A stretch of 64,000 nt of DNA from Brachynemurus nebulosus (taxonomy: Eukaryota; Arthropoda; Insecta; Neuroptera; Myrmeleontidae): positions 87,867,576 through 87,931,575 of the forward strand of contig JAPWDM010000001.1 of the NCBI GenBank assembly GCA_035578155.1, given 5' to 3'. Below, piece after piece: positions 12,742 through 23,439 of this stretch (its first letter is position 1; each line of letters opens with the position of its first letter). A program made the position numbers and the translations under genes. The notes beneath the pieces were generated by a model that was not told the origin of the DNA, did not search any database, and saw nothing but the letters and a program-made list of their open reading frames with translations.

Positions 12742-13059
12742 TTATTTACAATTACTCTATATCAACTAGTTTCCGAGAAAAACGTACTTTTGTAAATGGA
12801 AATTCGCTATGTTATGCAGGATGCTGCGACAGGGGTATTTTATGTAATTTTTTCTTCTCTTTTAAATGGTGTAAAAAAATTTCGCAAAAATTTTTGAATA
12901 AGTGGAAATTTTGGCAAAAAACTAATTTTTTGCTAGAACAAAAACCATGTTCCTGGCATCCGACGTGTCTGGCTGACGAACTCATCCAAGGGTTTGGGAC
13001 TTCCAATGTTCTCACCAAGTTTCGTAAAAATTGGATACTTCGTTCGAGAGTTATCGTGC

Positions 13060-13062
<3 letters not shown>

Positions 13063-13096
<34 letters not shown>
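13063..13096. repeat. (TA)n tract inside a MITE
   Basis: It follows GTGCGGACA directly and is internal to the TAGCGAATTTCC-family copy. Confidence 0.9.
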
Positions 13097-13097
<1 letters not shown>

Positions 13098-13234
13098 CTA
13101 ATTTTTTCAAGAACAAAACCAATGTCCCTGGCATCCGACGTGTCTGGCTGACAAACTCATCCAAGGGTTTGGGACTTCCGATGTTTTCACCAAGTTTCGT
13201 AAAAATTGGATACTTCGTTCGAGAGTAATCGCGC

Positions 13235-13238
<4 letters not shown>

Positions 13239-13281
<43 letters not shown>
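13239..13281. repeat. (TA)n tract inside a duplicated MITE segment
   Basis: It follows GCGCGGACA. It is the second of two tracts created by duplication of the MITE's inner part. Confidence 0.9.
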
Positions 13282-13284
<3 letters not shown>

Positions 13285-13410
13285 TTTTGAGACTATTATT
13301 TTCGGTTTCTAGGGATTTCAAAACAAATTTCTGCCATAGTCCCGAGCTCAGGTCATGCCCCCTGCGTCATGACAGTGGCTGTAATAGCTGAATTCCATTC
13401 CGGAAATTTT

Positions 13411-13744
13411 ATCATATATTTATGTTAACTTTCAATATAATCGCCTGTATATGTTAAAAATTTAAGACTTGTTTACATAAAAATCTTTGTTTACATTAAA
13501 AATTTTCTCACGTAGACTGTATATGTATATACAACACACCCAAACCGTACGCATAATGGTAGTACGGATAATGAAATGGTCCTGTACCCTTATACATGTA
13601 TCACAATAAAATTATGTGATCGTATCAAAGAGGATACCGTATGCATATATGCATTATATACAAAATATCCATACTGTGTCGAATATGTTCTTAGACTGTG
13701 CTTAGATTCACACTTTATACGATAAAATGATCACAATCTAAACA
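13411..13744. other. Gene-free spacer between MITE copies
   Basis: AT-rich sequence with no coding frame. The block near 13505-13560 has short TATA/CATA-rich repeats only. Confidence 0.4.
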
Positions 13745-14040
13745 ACATCGCTTTTCTCGGAAACTAGCTGACATAGAAAAAAAGTTTAAAGACCTTTTTT
13801 ATGTAATTTTTTCTTCTCTTTTAAATGGTGTAAATAAATTTCGCAAAAATTTTTGAATAAGTGGAAATTTTGGCAAAAAACTAATTTTTTGCAAGAACAA
13901 AAACCATGTTCCTGCCATCCGACGTGTCTGGCTAAAGAACTCATCCAAGATTTTTCGACTTCCAACGTTCTCACCAAATTTCGTAAACCTAGGACATTTC
14001 GTTCGAGAGTTATCGTGCGGACACATATATATATAAATAC

Positions 14041-14071
<31 letters not shown>

Positions 14072-14290
14072 AATTTGAGTGAATATTATTTTCGGTTCCT
14101 AGGGACCTCAAAACAAATTTCTGCCATGGTCCCGGGTTCAAGTCGTGTCATGACAGTGGCTGTAATAGCGAGTTTCCATTCTGGAAATTCGCTAAAACAA
14201 TGTCTATTTTGTTGTATTAATAAAATACCCCTGTCACAGCATCTGCATAACATAGCGAATTTCGAAATACTAGGAACTGGCGAATCTCAT

Positions 14291-14292
<2 letters not shown>

Positions 14293-14350
<58 letters not shown>
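14293..14350. repeat. (TA)n microsatellite
   Basis: A perfect array. The following TTCCCCTACCTTTTAATATG is the inverse of the flank left of the 1751-1857 array, so the array joins a MITE leader to another repeat. Confidence 0.95.
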
Positions 14351-14353
<3 letters not shown>

Positions 14354-14354
14354 C

Positions 14355-15725
14355 CCTACCTTTTAATATGTGTAGGGCCCCCTATGGCAGTTAAGAGCTG
14401 AAATTTGGTAAGTGGGGCTCATTTCCGATGCACCTCATAGTATCAAAGTGGGGTCAAAGTTTGGATCCGACCCAACCTTTAGGGGGGTGATGGGGGGCAA
14501 CAAAACAATAAAACTTTTCCAAATCGGTTGGAAATAATGTTGCGGTCGATTATCTACAACATGTCCAAAACTCAGCTTCCTAGGATGATTTGGAGGGAGT
14601 AGAGGGGGAAAAACGATTTTGGCTGAATGTAACACGCCCACAGCCCCTTAGAATTAACGTAGAAGATTGAAGTTTGGTGTGTTGATAGAGTTTATACCTA
14701 GAGTCTGCTTTTTGGAGGTTTTAATATTGTACCCCCACCCCCACCATTTTTAAGCTACTCGCATTGAGTTAGTATCAAGAGGGTGATTTTTGGGGGTTCT
14801 CAACTTTTAACACTTACCCCCACCATTTGTATACCTAAAAGAACATGATTTTCTTGTTTTTTAACAGTTTCGTTCGGGTCAAAATCTCTCCAAATAAACC
14901 TATAGGGCTGAAATTTTGTGTACAGATTAAGCTAATAGATAGCCACTGCTTTTTGGAGGTTTTTTACGCCAATATTTCCTTGATTCCTTTGCTTTTTTTC
15001 TAACACGTGTAGAGACTCTCTAGGAACCTAGAGACTCTAAGGAAACCTAGAGGGCTGAAATTTTGTACCTGTATTGAGTTAGTATCCAGTTAGTGCCTTT
15101 TAGGGATCCCACATTACTTTTCTCCCCACTTCTCCCATTTCTACATCGGAATTCAATGGTATTGTTAAATGTGTTTAAAATGCTTTATATTTGTACTATA
15201 AGACAAGTAGGCGAATAGAAAATTTAAAGATTTAAAAAAAATAACCGAAATGAACTGAAAAAAAATGAATTTTATAACAAATGCAATTAAGTAATTTAAA
15301 AATGTTATTAAAGTTAATGTTTATTTATAAAGTAGGAATTTTGGATTTTTATTTATAAAATAGGAATTTTAGATTTTCTTGGAAAGAAGAAATATCTTCA
15401 TAAAGGCCTCCCTGTTTACTATTTAAGGTCCTTTTTTAATATTTAAAAATAAAACACAAAGGCAATTGACGGATAAGCATAAGTAGGAATGCCCTCGTAC
15501 GAATAGTGTTGGCTTTTTTCCTGCTAACTGCTATCGGCACCAAATTGAAATTTACTGAGATACACCCCTTAAAAACTTAAAAACTTTTTTTAAAGCCCCG
15601 ATCAGCCGAACACTCATCATCAATTTTGAAACCACCAAAATGACAAATCGCTTGTAGACATTCAATACCGAAAATGAAGGGAAAAATTCGACTTACGTGA
15701 TGGGGCCCCGCTGCTCGCGGCGTTT
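14355..15725 (+). repeat. Large dispersed repeat, copy 1, with internal modules
   Basis: It is composed of reiterated modules around GGGCTGAAATTTTGTGTAC, followed by GAGTTAGTATC and GCTTTTTGGAGGTTTT. An inverted copy exists at 57251-57720 plus 61303-61731, split there by a later 3.6-kb insertion. The bases near 15290 (ATGCAATTAAGTAATTTAAA) are the undisturbed version of that insertion site. It ends at CCCCGCTGCTCGCGGCG. The nature of the element is unknown and no protein is encoded. Confidence 0.7.
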
Positions 15726-15779
15726 TTAAATAATTCCTCAAATTTTTAACATATCCTTAAAATTAGCCTGCATCTCTCA

Positions 15780-15889
<110 letters not shown>

Positions 15890-15916
15890 CGGTCTCAGTC
15901 AGTGGGTATAGTTTAA

Positions 15917-16782
15917 CCCTAGAATCGTACGTACACGTCAAAACGACGTACGAACTTCTCTACCTGCTCCAATACTACGACTTGTTGTTACTTGTTTGCT
16001 GTGAGATTTCTGTTATCTAATTTATTTATTATAACACCACATATATTTATTTTGTTTATAGTCATTGTCGTTTTGTTTGTATTGAAATAGTGTCCGTCAA
16101 AAGGACGTCGATGTATGATTAACGTATGTTTTTTTTGAAGATTTTGTACACTACATATAAAAGTTTTCCTATTTTTTTTAAAATTTATTAAAGATATGGA
16201 TGTTATAATTAATTTATTCAATGATTATGATAATGTGAAAGATGATTACAGCTGTTTGACTTATAGAGACGACATAATACTGAAGTTTTAATATATTGAA
16301 TCGAAAACTTATTTGGTGGAAAATATTTTAATTTTTATTATTTTTTGAGATCTTATTCGAAAACTTACTAACAAATTTTAGAAAATTTACAAATGTGCCT
16401 AATGGGGAAATAACTACATATCTGTAGGAATATTTATGACTGAGAAATTTCACATTCTGTAAAGTCACACATGTCCACTGACTCATAATAGTTCATAAAT
16501 TAATTACATATTACAATTGATGTATTTATTAATATCTATATTTTAATTTTTATAATGAAAATATGCTTTGATAAAAAGATTAAAAAAAATTAATAAATAT
16601 TTACATTAAGAAATTTTTCCAAATCCAATTTTTTTAAATATTTTGTTCGCTTTTGTAGTATTGTTATGTAAAAAAAATGTTTTTTGCAAATAAACTCTAA
16701 AACTCTCCGTAAAAAGTCCATCCGTCAAAACGACGTCGATGTATGATTAACGTTTCTCGTAGACCAACGTATGATTCTAGGG
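15917..16782. mobile_element. piggyBac-like non-autonomous element, TTAA target
   Basis: It is bounded by TTAA at 15913-15916 and 16783-16786. The termini are CCCTAGAATCGTACG and CGTATGATTCTAGGG, inverted and starting CCCTAGAA as piggyBac-family ends do. Inside, the motif GACGTCGATGTATGATTAACG occurs near each end in the same orientation. The 866-bp interior has a 77-codon antisense frame with no recognisable domain, so it looks non-autonomous. The uninterrupted homologous site is near 5405. Confidence 0.88.
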
Positions 16783-16836
16783 TTAATCGTATTCTGATTT
16801 TATCGTGAGGACATAATTTTAACTGACTGTTAAAAC

Positions 16837-17192
16837 CACAGAGGACAGAGACAACATATCTATGCCTACACTACTGGAACCAGTGTAACATGTAAGAGAT
16901 AGACAATATGTTGTGTACACACACTGGGTTTACATTGTATTAGTGGGATTTTGTGTATTTGTGTGAGTAAGGCAGATAGTAGGGGGCGGTCACGTGGGTC
17001 AGACACCACACGCATGTACTAGGGGATGTAACCGTTGTAACAATACCAACAACAATCAAGTCCATTATCGTGTGGTTGATATTCAATCATCGACTGCTAC
17101 TGACAAACTGACAACTAAGAAGCCTAATGAGCACAGAAGGACACACTCGTGATTTCAGAAAAGAGATAGATGCGGCGTCTCTGTCCTCTGTG
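16837..17192. mobile_element. hAT-like MITE, CACAG family, complete with TSD
   Basis: A 356-bp element with termini CACAGAGGACAGAGAC and GTCTCTGTCCTCTGTG, perfect 16-bp inverses. It is flanked by GTTAAAAC at 16829-16836 and 17193-17200, a perfect 8-bp target duplication. The empty site is present in the related copy near 5845-5860 (GACTGTTAAAACGATACTG). It is the same family as 32376-32732 (opposite orientation, 357 bp) and 4166-4504. Confidence 0.92.
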
Positions 17193-17624
17193 GTTAAAAC
17201 GATAGTGATTTTTATTCAAAATTCCAATGATTAGTTTTAAAGATTTTTATGTTCAATTCGTAAGCATGCGTGAGTGTGAAAGCACAATTTTTTTTGTTCC
17301 TGATCGTGCGTGAGTGTGAAAAAAAGTAAATTTCCTCGTTCGTGATTGGGCGTGAGTATAAATGTAGTTATTTGATCATGAGTACTCAAATGTACTCATG
17401 ATCGTGAGTAAAAATGTACTCACGAGCATCTCTACTACCAACTAAAATCTTTTCATAAAAATATATGTTATAGAGTACTAAGAGACATATTATTGAACAA
17501 AAAATGGTGGGTATAGTTAACGCGTAAGTGCCAAAAAAATTTAGTGAAATTAAAAAATTTAAAAAAAATTAGTTCAATAATGGGATAAAACGTTAATTTT
17601 TTTTATTACTTTGCCTAAGGTGGG

Positions 17625-17845
17625 TACACAATATACATTAAACTCAAATAAATCGGCACAGTAATTTCGTTAAAAAAAATTTTTTTTGAAAATTTTTGTC
17701 TATTTGTGTATTCATAAACTATTAGCTTTGGGTGGTTGAAATTTGGCAGGAATGTATCTAGGGCTAAGAAGTATTATTTCGTATAAAAACAATCAATTTT
17801 GCGTCAAGGATCGTTTTCCCTATCTTACCTGGCTATGACCTTTCA
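17625..17845 (-). repeat. Inverted partner of the repeat at 11545-11755
   Basis: It carries CGTTAAAAAAAATTTTTTTT, AACAATCAATTTTGCGTC and CCTATCTTACCTGGCTATG, the inverse of the landmarks at 11545-11755. It ends only about 47 bp from the splice donor at 17892, so the insertion sits just inside the intron. Confidence 0.6.
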
Positions 17846-17892
17846 TTAAAATTGATAAGTCCGGCCTCGGAACTTTTACTTTTTGGGCTTAC

Positions 17893-18540
17893 CATATGCA
17901 ACTGATTCAAAATGCAAGACATTATGGAACACTGATCCGTTTGATTATTTCCATTATTTCCATTATTTCCATCATTTCTATCTTTATTATTGTTATCATG
18001 TGAATAAGTATAATCATTATAACCTTGTCTGGTCATTCCATATTTATTAGAATTATACTGATGCTGCAAATTGTATGATCCAAAATTTCCAATATCAGAA
18101 TTCATGTGATCCGCGTAGCTTAGTTTTTCTCGCTTTGATCTCGGTCGTAATTTATTGTATCTGAATGTAGTGGACTTGTCGTAGTTGTCATAGTCGTTGT
18201 CACGGTTCTTTCTTCTTCTGTTGTTGCTATTGTTGTTATTATTATTGTTATTATGTCTCCGTTGATTATCATTATCATTGTTATTGTTATCTTGATTTCT
18301 GTTATTTTTGTTTCTGTCATTGTTATTACTGTTATTGTCGTAATTATTATAGTCGTTGTTATCGTCATCATTGTTGCCATCATAATAATTATTATCGTCG
18401 TTGTTATTGTCATTGTTGTTATATGTGTTATTATTTCGCGAATTTCTATTCGAATTCGATTGTTTGTTCCGCATACAGTTATTTGCTATTTTACGGACCA
18501 TTTCATGATCATTTCCTTCGGAGAGTCCACATTCTAGAGC
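17893..18540 (-). CDS. Obp59a-like odorant-binding protein, long Asn-rich exon
   Basis: A 648-nt (216-codon) exon on the minus strand, phase 0 at both ends. The acceptor is ATATTTTTAG before 18540 and the donor ATG|GTAAGC at 17892. It opens with ALECGLSEGN, then NNCM, and closes with TDQCSIMSCILNQLHM. These segments carry the first four cysteines of an odorant-binding domain. Between them lies a linker of about 120 residues dominated by Asn and Asp, with a basic patch RRRKNRDND and a K/R-rich LRPRSKREK. Odorant-binding proteins are small secreted carriers of hydrophobic ligands in the sensillum lymph. Obp59a-type members are known for an expanded low-complexity loop here, though this one is long. 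Phase and cysteine order join it to the exons at 7344-7218 and 6984-6878, giving eight cysteines in all. The signal-peptide exon should lie above 18541 but was not found. An ATG lies 13 codons in (18501), but reading continues upstream to the acceptor. Confidence 0.85.
17936..18440. repeat. Trinucleotide-like ATT/GTT low-complexity tract within the exon
   Basis: The plus strand reads imperfect TTA/TTG/TCA triplets. They encode Asn, Asp and Tyr runs on the minus strand. The period of three keeps all frames open, which explains the overlapping frames on both strands here. Confidence 0.85.
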
Positions 18541-19180
18541 CTAAAAATATTTAAATTAGTATAATGAACAGGACTGTGGGATAAATTATTATAATAGGTA
18601 TAACGTAAAAGCCGCTATACCGGAATGCGATCCTATGTTCGAACAGTTTTGACATTTATATATTAATGCAGTTATTTATGAAAAAAAACTATGATCACAA
18701 AAATTACTATTAATAGAATGATTATTTTTCAATTTAAATTCACCTCGCATTTAATGTTTCCTTACTTAATTAAAGAAATACATATGTATATTAAACAATT
18801 TTTGTTGAATACAGTATTTTGATCCTTTATTTACGTCTCATACTTAAACCATTCTATGTTTCCAACTTTGACGTCTAGATGTCACTCTATGTGTCATATT
18901 ACTCATATTACACGTCTGTTTGTACATCGGTTCCCAACTTCTAGTGTCATTAATATTTCTCTGTTTGGATAAGGATGTCGACATTTTGTAAAAGAAAAAC
19001 ATTAATAAAAAAATTTTTTTGGGTTGTATTTTTTTAAAAGCATATTCATTGAATTAAAAAAACTCTTTCCTGCTTATTAAGAAAAAAAAAATGTGTGTTT
19101 AATTTATTTGTCAATTTTTAGAAGCCAGTTTAATTACACACCTAGAAATAGTGCTCCGGTAGAGGGGCTTTTATGTTATA
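18541..19180 (-). other. Upstream intron of the odorant-binding-protein gene
   Basis: AT-rich, with no coding frame. Judged by the acceptor at 18541 this is intron. No signal-peptide exon could be recognised in it. Confidence 0.5.
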
Positions 19181-19184
19181 TTAA

Positions 19185-20127
19185 CCCGGCGTGTGTCCAC
19201 TATATTTTCAAGAACACCGTGTGTACCTACACTGGGTCTTTCAAGGAACGGTCGTGTTTTCAAAGTTTTGTAGGCTTTCAAAAAATCTCAAAAAATTCTG
19301 AGTTACTTTTTGGAGTGTCTACTACATGGCCCAGCAGTTGCCAGAGTCAAAAGTTTAAAACTGTTATTAATAAAAATCGACCAGTAGTCCAAAAAGCATG
19401 AAAAATAAAATTTTATAAAAAAATTCCTAACTCTACAATGAAGGAATATTAAAACAAATGGTTTTAGGCTTTTGTAGCTTACACTATGCGCTTTCAAATG
19501 AATATAGTTTTTTTGGCATCGGCTCCAAAAACCTGAATTATTCAAGCACCTGAAAATGGGGAATATTTACAGGCAAGTCATAATAAACGGGACAGTAATT
19601 ATTTGACATAAAATGAGTTTTTATTATTGAAAATATAAAAGAAATTAAATAATAATAGAAAAAACAGAAAAAGCAAGAAAGTAAAAAAAAAATGGAGCAA
19701 AATTTTGTTTTATATAAAAAAATTAAAAAAAATGAAAAAATAAAGTCGCGATTCCACTACTGTGCACATTATCCATGTCATCTAAGGTAGATCCATCAAT
19801 GAATTATAACGGTATACTTAATGAGTAATTTATTTTAGGTTTAAAAAAACTGAAAAACTACGACAAGGATAAAAATAACACCATTCACTTACCTTCGAAA
19901 ATACTGACGCCGTGTGTACACTGACCCTTTTAGGGAACGGATGAAACTTTCACTCGCTCGCATCAGCAAGTCAATCGCCAGACCCAGGCATCCATTGGAC
20001 CTTGAGTCCCCACTATTAGCTAGACTTTTTACGGAGGGTAGTCAAAGCCCGCGCTTTATTCATAAGAGAGAAATTTGAATCTTAAATTTCGACTGTTCCT
20101 TTCAAGCCTCAGTATACACACACCGGG
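19185..20127. mobile_element. piggyBac-like element with TTAA-CCCGGCGTGTGT ends
   Basis: TTAA flanks lie at 19181-19184 and 20128-20131. The ends CCCGGCGTGTGT and ACACACACCGGG are near-perfect inverses. Subterminal ACACCGTGTGTACCTACACTG and GACGCCGTGTGTACACTGAC match as well, as do GGAACGGTCG and GGGAACGGAT. The 943-bp interior contains no convincing transposase, and short frames on both strands look accidental. Confidence 0.8.
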
Positions 20128-20131
20128 TTAA

Positions 20132-21044
20132 TATTAGGTATATTTATTGACCAAATAAGTGCAGACATCGAATCTAATTAAAAGTGTAAGATCTACATAC
20201 ATATGTACAAAAATATAATTTAAAGTTTGTAAGACTAGAATAATTCATTGTTGAAAGATTTGAAGACATGAGTAGATAAAGGTGTTATGTGCCATTTTTT
20301 TCAAAAAGTCATTTTTTGTGAAATTTTGAAATATCCCAAGCTGAAGTATCATATACTACAATTTGGTTTCATTACGCCTAATAGTTTTGTAGAAATTCAA
20401 TAATAAACACATCCTACTACATAGGAAGTATATGTAAATTAGTGGCGGCTTGTGGGCTTTAAGACTGGGTATGAACTTTCCGAAAAGATAAACCACATTT
20501 AGTATGTAAAGATTTACTAGAATAGATGGCGGAATGCTGTTTTCTAATTTTTATTAAATGTCGTATAGTTTAATACTAACAACTACTCTTTTACTGAAAA
20601 ATATCGTAAAGTATTTTACGTAAATATTTCGTACTCTAAATCGACATGTTTTGTTTTTGCGAAAATATATTGAGCACAGAGACAGATAAAAAGTATACCA
20701 ACTGCAGGTAACAATTTTAAAGAAATTAAAAAACGAAAAATTAAAAAATAAAAAAGTTACATATTTTCTTGAGCACGTTAAATTCTAACTGTAATATTTC
20801 AAGAAAACGATGTTCAATATAAACTAACTTAAACTGCTTAATATTCTTAGAATATTCCTAGAAAATGCATCTGAATTTTCTAAATGAAAGCTTAGTTTTT
20901 CATCGTATCAGAATAGTAAATTTTAAAATGGTATGTAATTTCCAAAATTTGATAGTTCTGAGCATTTGTCATGTCCACGAAATGAAAGATCTTGCATAGC
21001 CAAAAAATAAGCAGCATCAGTTACATAAATGTGTCATGAGACCC
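20132..21044. other. Gene-free stretch
   Basis: I see no coding frame, no clear repeat ends and no RNA gene. It is AT-rich throughout. Confidence 0.4.
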
Positions 21045-21048
21045 TTAA

Positions 21049-22512
21049 GGGGGACCACTAGTGTGACCGCCTGAAAAAACGTGACTGTTGGGAATTTTTT
21101 TAAAGAAAACTAATGTATGGAATGTTTTAGTATTTTAAGGATATATTCGTTGATATATAATAAATTCATGATAACATTTTTGGACTAAAAAATTGAAAAT
21201 TCAGTGAGTTATTCGCGATCCCCCAAGGCTCCAAAAAAAAGGTTCCCCCACTGCTGCAGTGATAGCAACCTTCACAGTGCCTGAAATAAAAACAAAAAAA
21301 ACAAAAGGCCTATTAAACTAGAAGGTATTACCCGCGCCATGAACCTCAATCGAAAATAAAAAAGTTGAAATTTAACAAAATGGCGAAGTTTTTTTAAAAA
21401 AGTTTCAAAATTTGCGCGAAAATTTGATGATTTTTGGCCTGCAAAAGTTACATTTTTATTCGATCGGAAAACTGGAGGATCATGGCACGAAGAAATATAT
21501 ATAAAAGAAGCTGCAATAAGAATCAAATCGATCGGATGATTTGTCTTTGAGTTATAACTGCAGCAGATTTGAAAAATGTAGTTTTTCTTTACTTTACCTT
21601 TTAGTTTTAATCACTGAGAATATTTACTAAAATTATTTACGGTGTACTCACTATAACGGTTATAGTAAAACTAGGGTTTCCGATCTCGAATCGATTTTAT
21701 CGAAAATCGATTTTTGGAGAGGTAATCTTCGATTTTCGAATCGATTCTTTGGAGACCAAATCGATACAGAGATCGTGAAAAACTTACAGGATCGGAAATC
21801 GATCTTTTCAAATTTAAATTAGAATATTTTTAGTAAAAATATGATGTTTCTTCAAAATTATTGTAGAATACATTTCAGCTATTTATGTTGTCAAATAATT
21901 TTATCACTTTTATGATTCATTTATGGAAAATTGAGTCAGATTTTGGATTGGTGTGACAGTTTTAGCGCAAACTGGAAACCACTTAATTTATATTAAATTC
22001 AGCAATTCATCTTCAAAGGAAATTGAAAATTTTTTTGAAACTGATTACCTAATAAGAAACTTCATTAAAACTATTATATTTTTTTTATTTTCTGTAAGTA
22101 CAAAAATTGAATCGATTTTCGTCAAATCGATCTTTTGTAAGCCGATTTTCTCCTGCATCGATCTTTGGTTAGACGATTGGAATCGATCCACAAGATCGAT
22201 CTTCTGGCCAAAAATCGGAAACCCTAAGTAAAACTAGATGAGTCCTTTAAATGTGCGAGGGTTTAGCTTCTCCACAACATGTGACTAGCAGCCACGTCCA
22301 GAAATTCCCGAATTCTCAACCTTCATACATTTCTCAATACCTCAAAGTTAATAATGAAAATTAGAATCCGCTCTTCGGATGGCTGTAACTCAAAAACTAT
22401 TTGAGATATGCACTTGAAATTTTAGTATGTTATTTTTAAAAGTATAAACTATCGAAACATGCAAAAAGAATTTTTTCCCAATTTTTTCAAAATATCACAC
22501 TAGTGGTCCCCC
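21049..22512. mobile_element. TTAA-flanked element with GGGGGACCACTAGTGTGA ends
   Basis: TTAA lies at 21045-21048 and 22513-22516. The left end GGGGGACCACTAGTGTGA is matched by TCACACTAGTGGTCCCCC on the right (18 bp exact). A smaller hAT-like element (21672-22226) is nested inside, so the host element was about 900 bp. It shares a TTAAGGGG start with the element at 23440-24933. No transposase is recognised. Confidence 0.82.
21672..22226. mobile_element. hAT-like element with TAGGGTTTCCGA ends and 8-bp TSD
   Basis: The termini TAGGGTTTCCGA and TCGGAAACCCTA are exact inverses. AGTAAAAC flanks both sides (21664-21671 and 22227-22234), a perfect 8-bp duplication. The subterminal regions are unusually rich in ATCGAT motifs on both sides (TCGATTTTCGAATCGATTC), plausible transposase-binding sites. 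At 555 bp it is non-autonomous. Confidence 0.9.
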
Positions 22513-22516
22513 TTAA

Positions 22517-23435
22517 TGAGTTTTTTTTTTTATTATGCTTTGAAATAGCTATTTTCACTGCTGCTTCAATAATAAAAGATCAATTTTTGCAAAACCAAAT
22601 CATATGAGCTTGACTGCACCGAGCAGTTGTCCAGACAATTTTTTCCACAGAAAATAACAGACAAGGGAAAAGCTTTTTTGATACCAAAGAACAATTTAAT
22701 CTACCAATTTATCAAAAGAAGTTTCATCAAAATGATATACAAATGATTTTTCTGAATTGTCAACCCTCAGAATAAGGGCAAATTAGGAATGGGTCTATTA
22801 CTGGAAAAAATTATATTTTTTCACTTATTATTACACAAGAGATTTGTACAATTACTGTTTATGTACATACATATATAACAAAAGTTTATTGCCAAAAATA
22901 TTTCTGCTTCGGTGTCGTATTTTTGTTAGTCGACAGTTCTTCGAGTTAAACTGCTTTTAGGTAACAAATTTGAGTTGTAGACCACAGAAATTTATTCTGA
23001 AATAATATAAAATATCGGTTCTAACTTTTTCTTCACAGAAAAGGTAAAAAATCTGCAATAGTCTTATGGAGCTAAATATACTTACAAGAGTTAAATTGTC
23101 TTCAATATTCTCGAACAAAAAAAAAAAAAAAAAATTCAGTCGTATAAAACCCAAGTTTATTCAGAAAAAATATAAAAAATCTGTTCTAACATTTTTTTCG
23201 CAGTAAAAGCAAATATACCGCAGTAGCCTTTTGGGACTAAATATGTATACAGGAGTCAAAGAAATTTATATTCTTAAAAATATGTTTTTGGACACTTTAT
23301 TTTTAATAACGAATAATAAAATCTTAACAATTAAATCATAACTGACAGCAACTTCGGCTGTTATCGTATATACTACATTTAACTACGGATGTACAACTGA
23401 AAATTAATACCATTGTTTTTAGTTTTTGTATTTTG
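22517..23435. other. Gene-free stretch with a ~180-bp tandem duplication
   Basis: Bases 22978-23105 and 23160-23275 are diverged direct copies. Both run from a TTCTGAAATAATATAAAATA-like start through TTCTAAC, TCGCAG/CACAG and CTAAATAT. No ends or genes were found. Confidence 0.5.
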
Positions 23436-23439
23436 TTAA

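Larger units (their letters stand above)
12742..14350 (+). mobile_element. Tandem cluster of TAGCGAATTTCC-family MITE copies
   Basis: At least four partial copies lie head to tail. The order is a right-arm fragment at 12742-12840; a copy at 12841-13410 whose middle part, from CAAGAACAAAACCAATG to GCGCGGACA, is duplicated; a copy at 13745-14195 with a clear right end GGAAATTCGCTAAAAC; and a leader-only piece at 14221-14350. Each full copy has GTGCGGACA immediately followed by an internal (TA)n tract, then a distal block containing CCTCAAAACAAATTTCTGCC and CAGTGGCTGTAATAGC. Frames across these are not genes. Confidence 0.75.

Noticed and set aside
13853..14401. 182-codon frame with a (TA)n Tyr-Ile insert
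   Set aside because: It is an accidental frame through MITE copies. Parts recur out of frame in sister copies.
18120..18537. Two further frames overlapping the Asn-rich exon, one on each strand
   Set aside because: Triplet low complexity keeps all frames open. Only the 18540-17893 frame has splice sites and odorant-binding cysteines.
21272..21526. Antisense frame starting with a signal-like hydrophobic run, considered as the missing odorant-binding signal exon
   Set aside because: It lies inside a TTAA-flanked transposon and has no phase-0 donor at the expected place.
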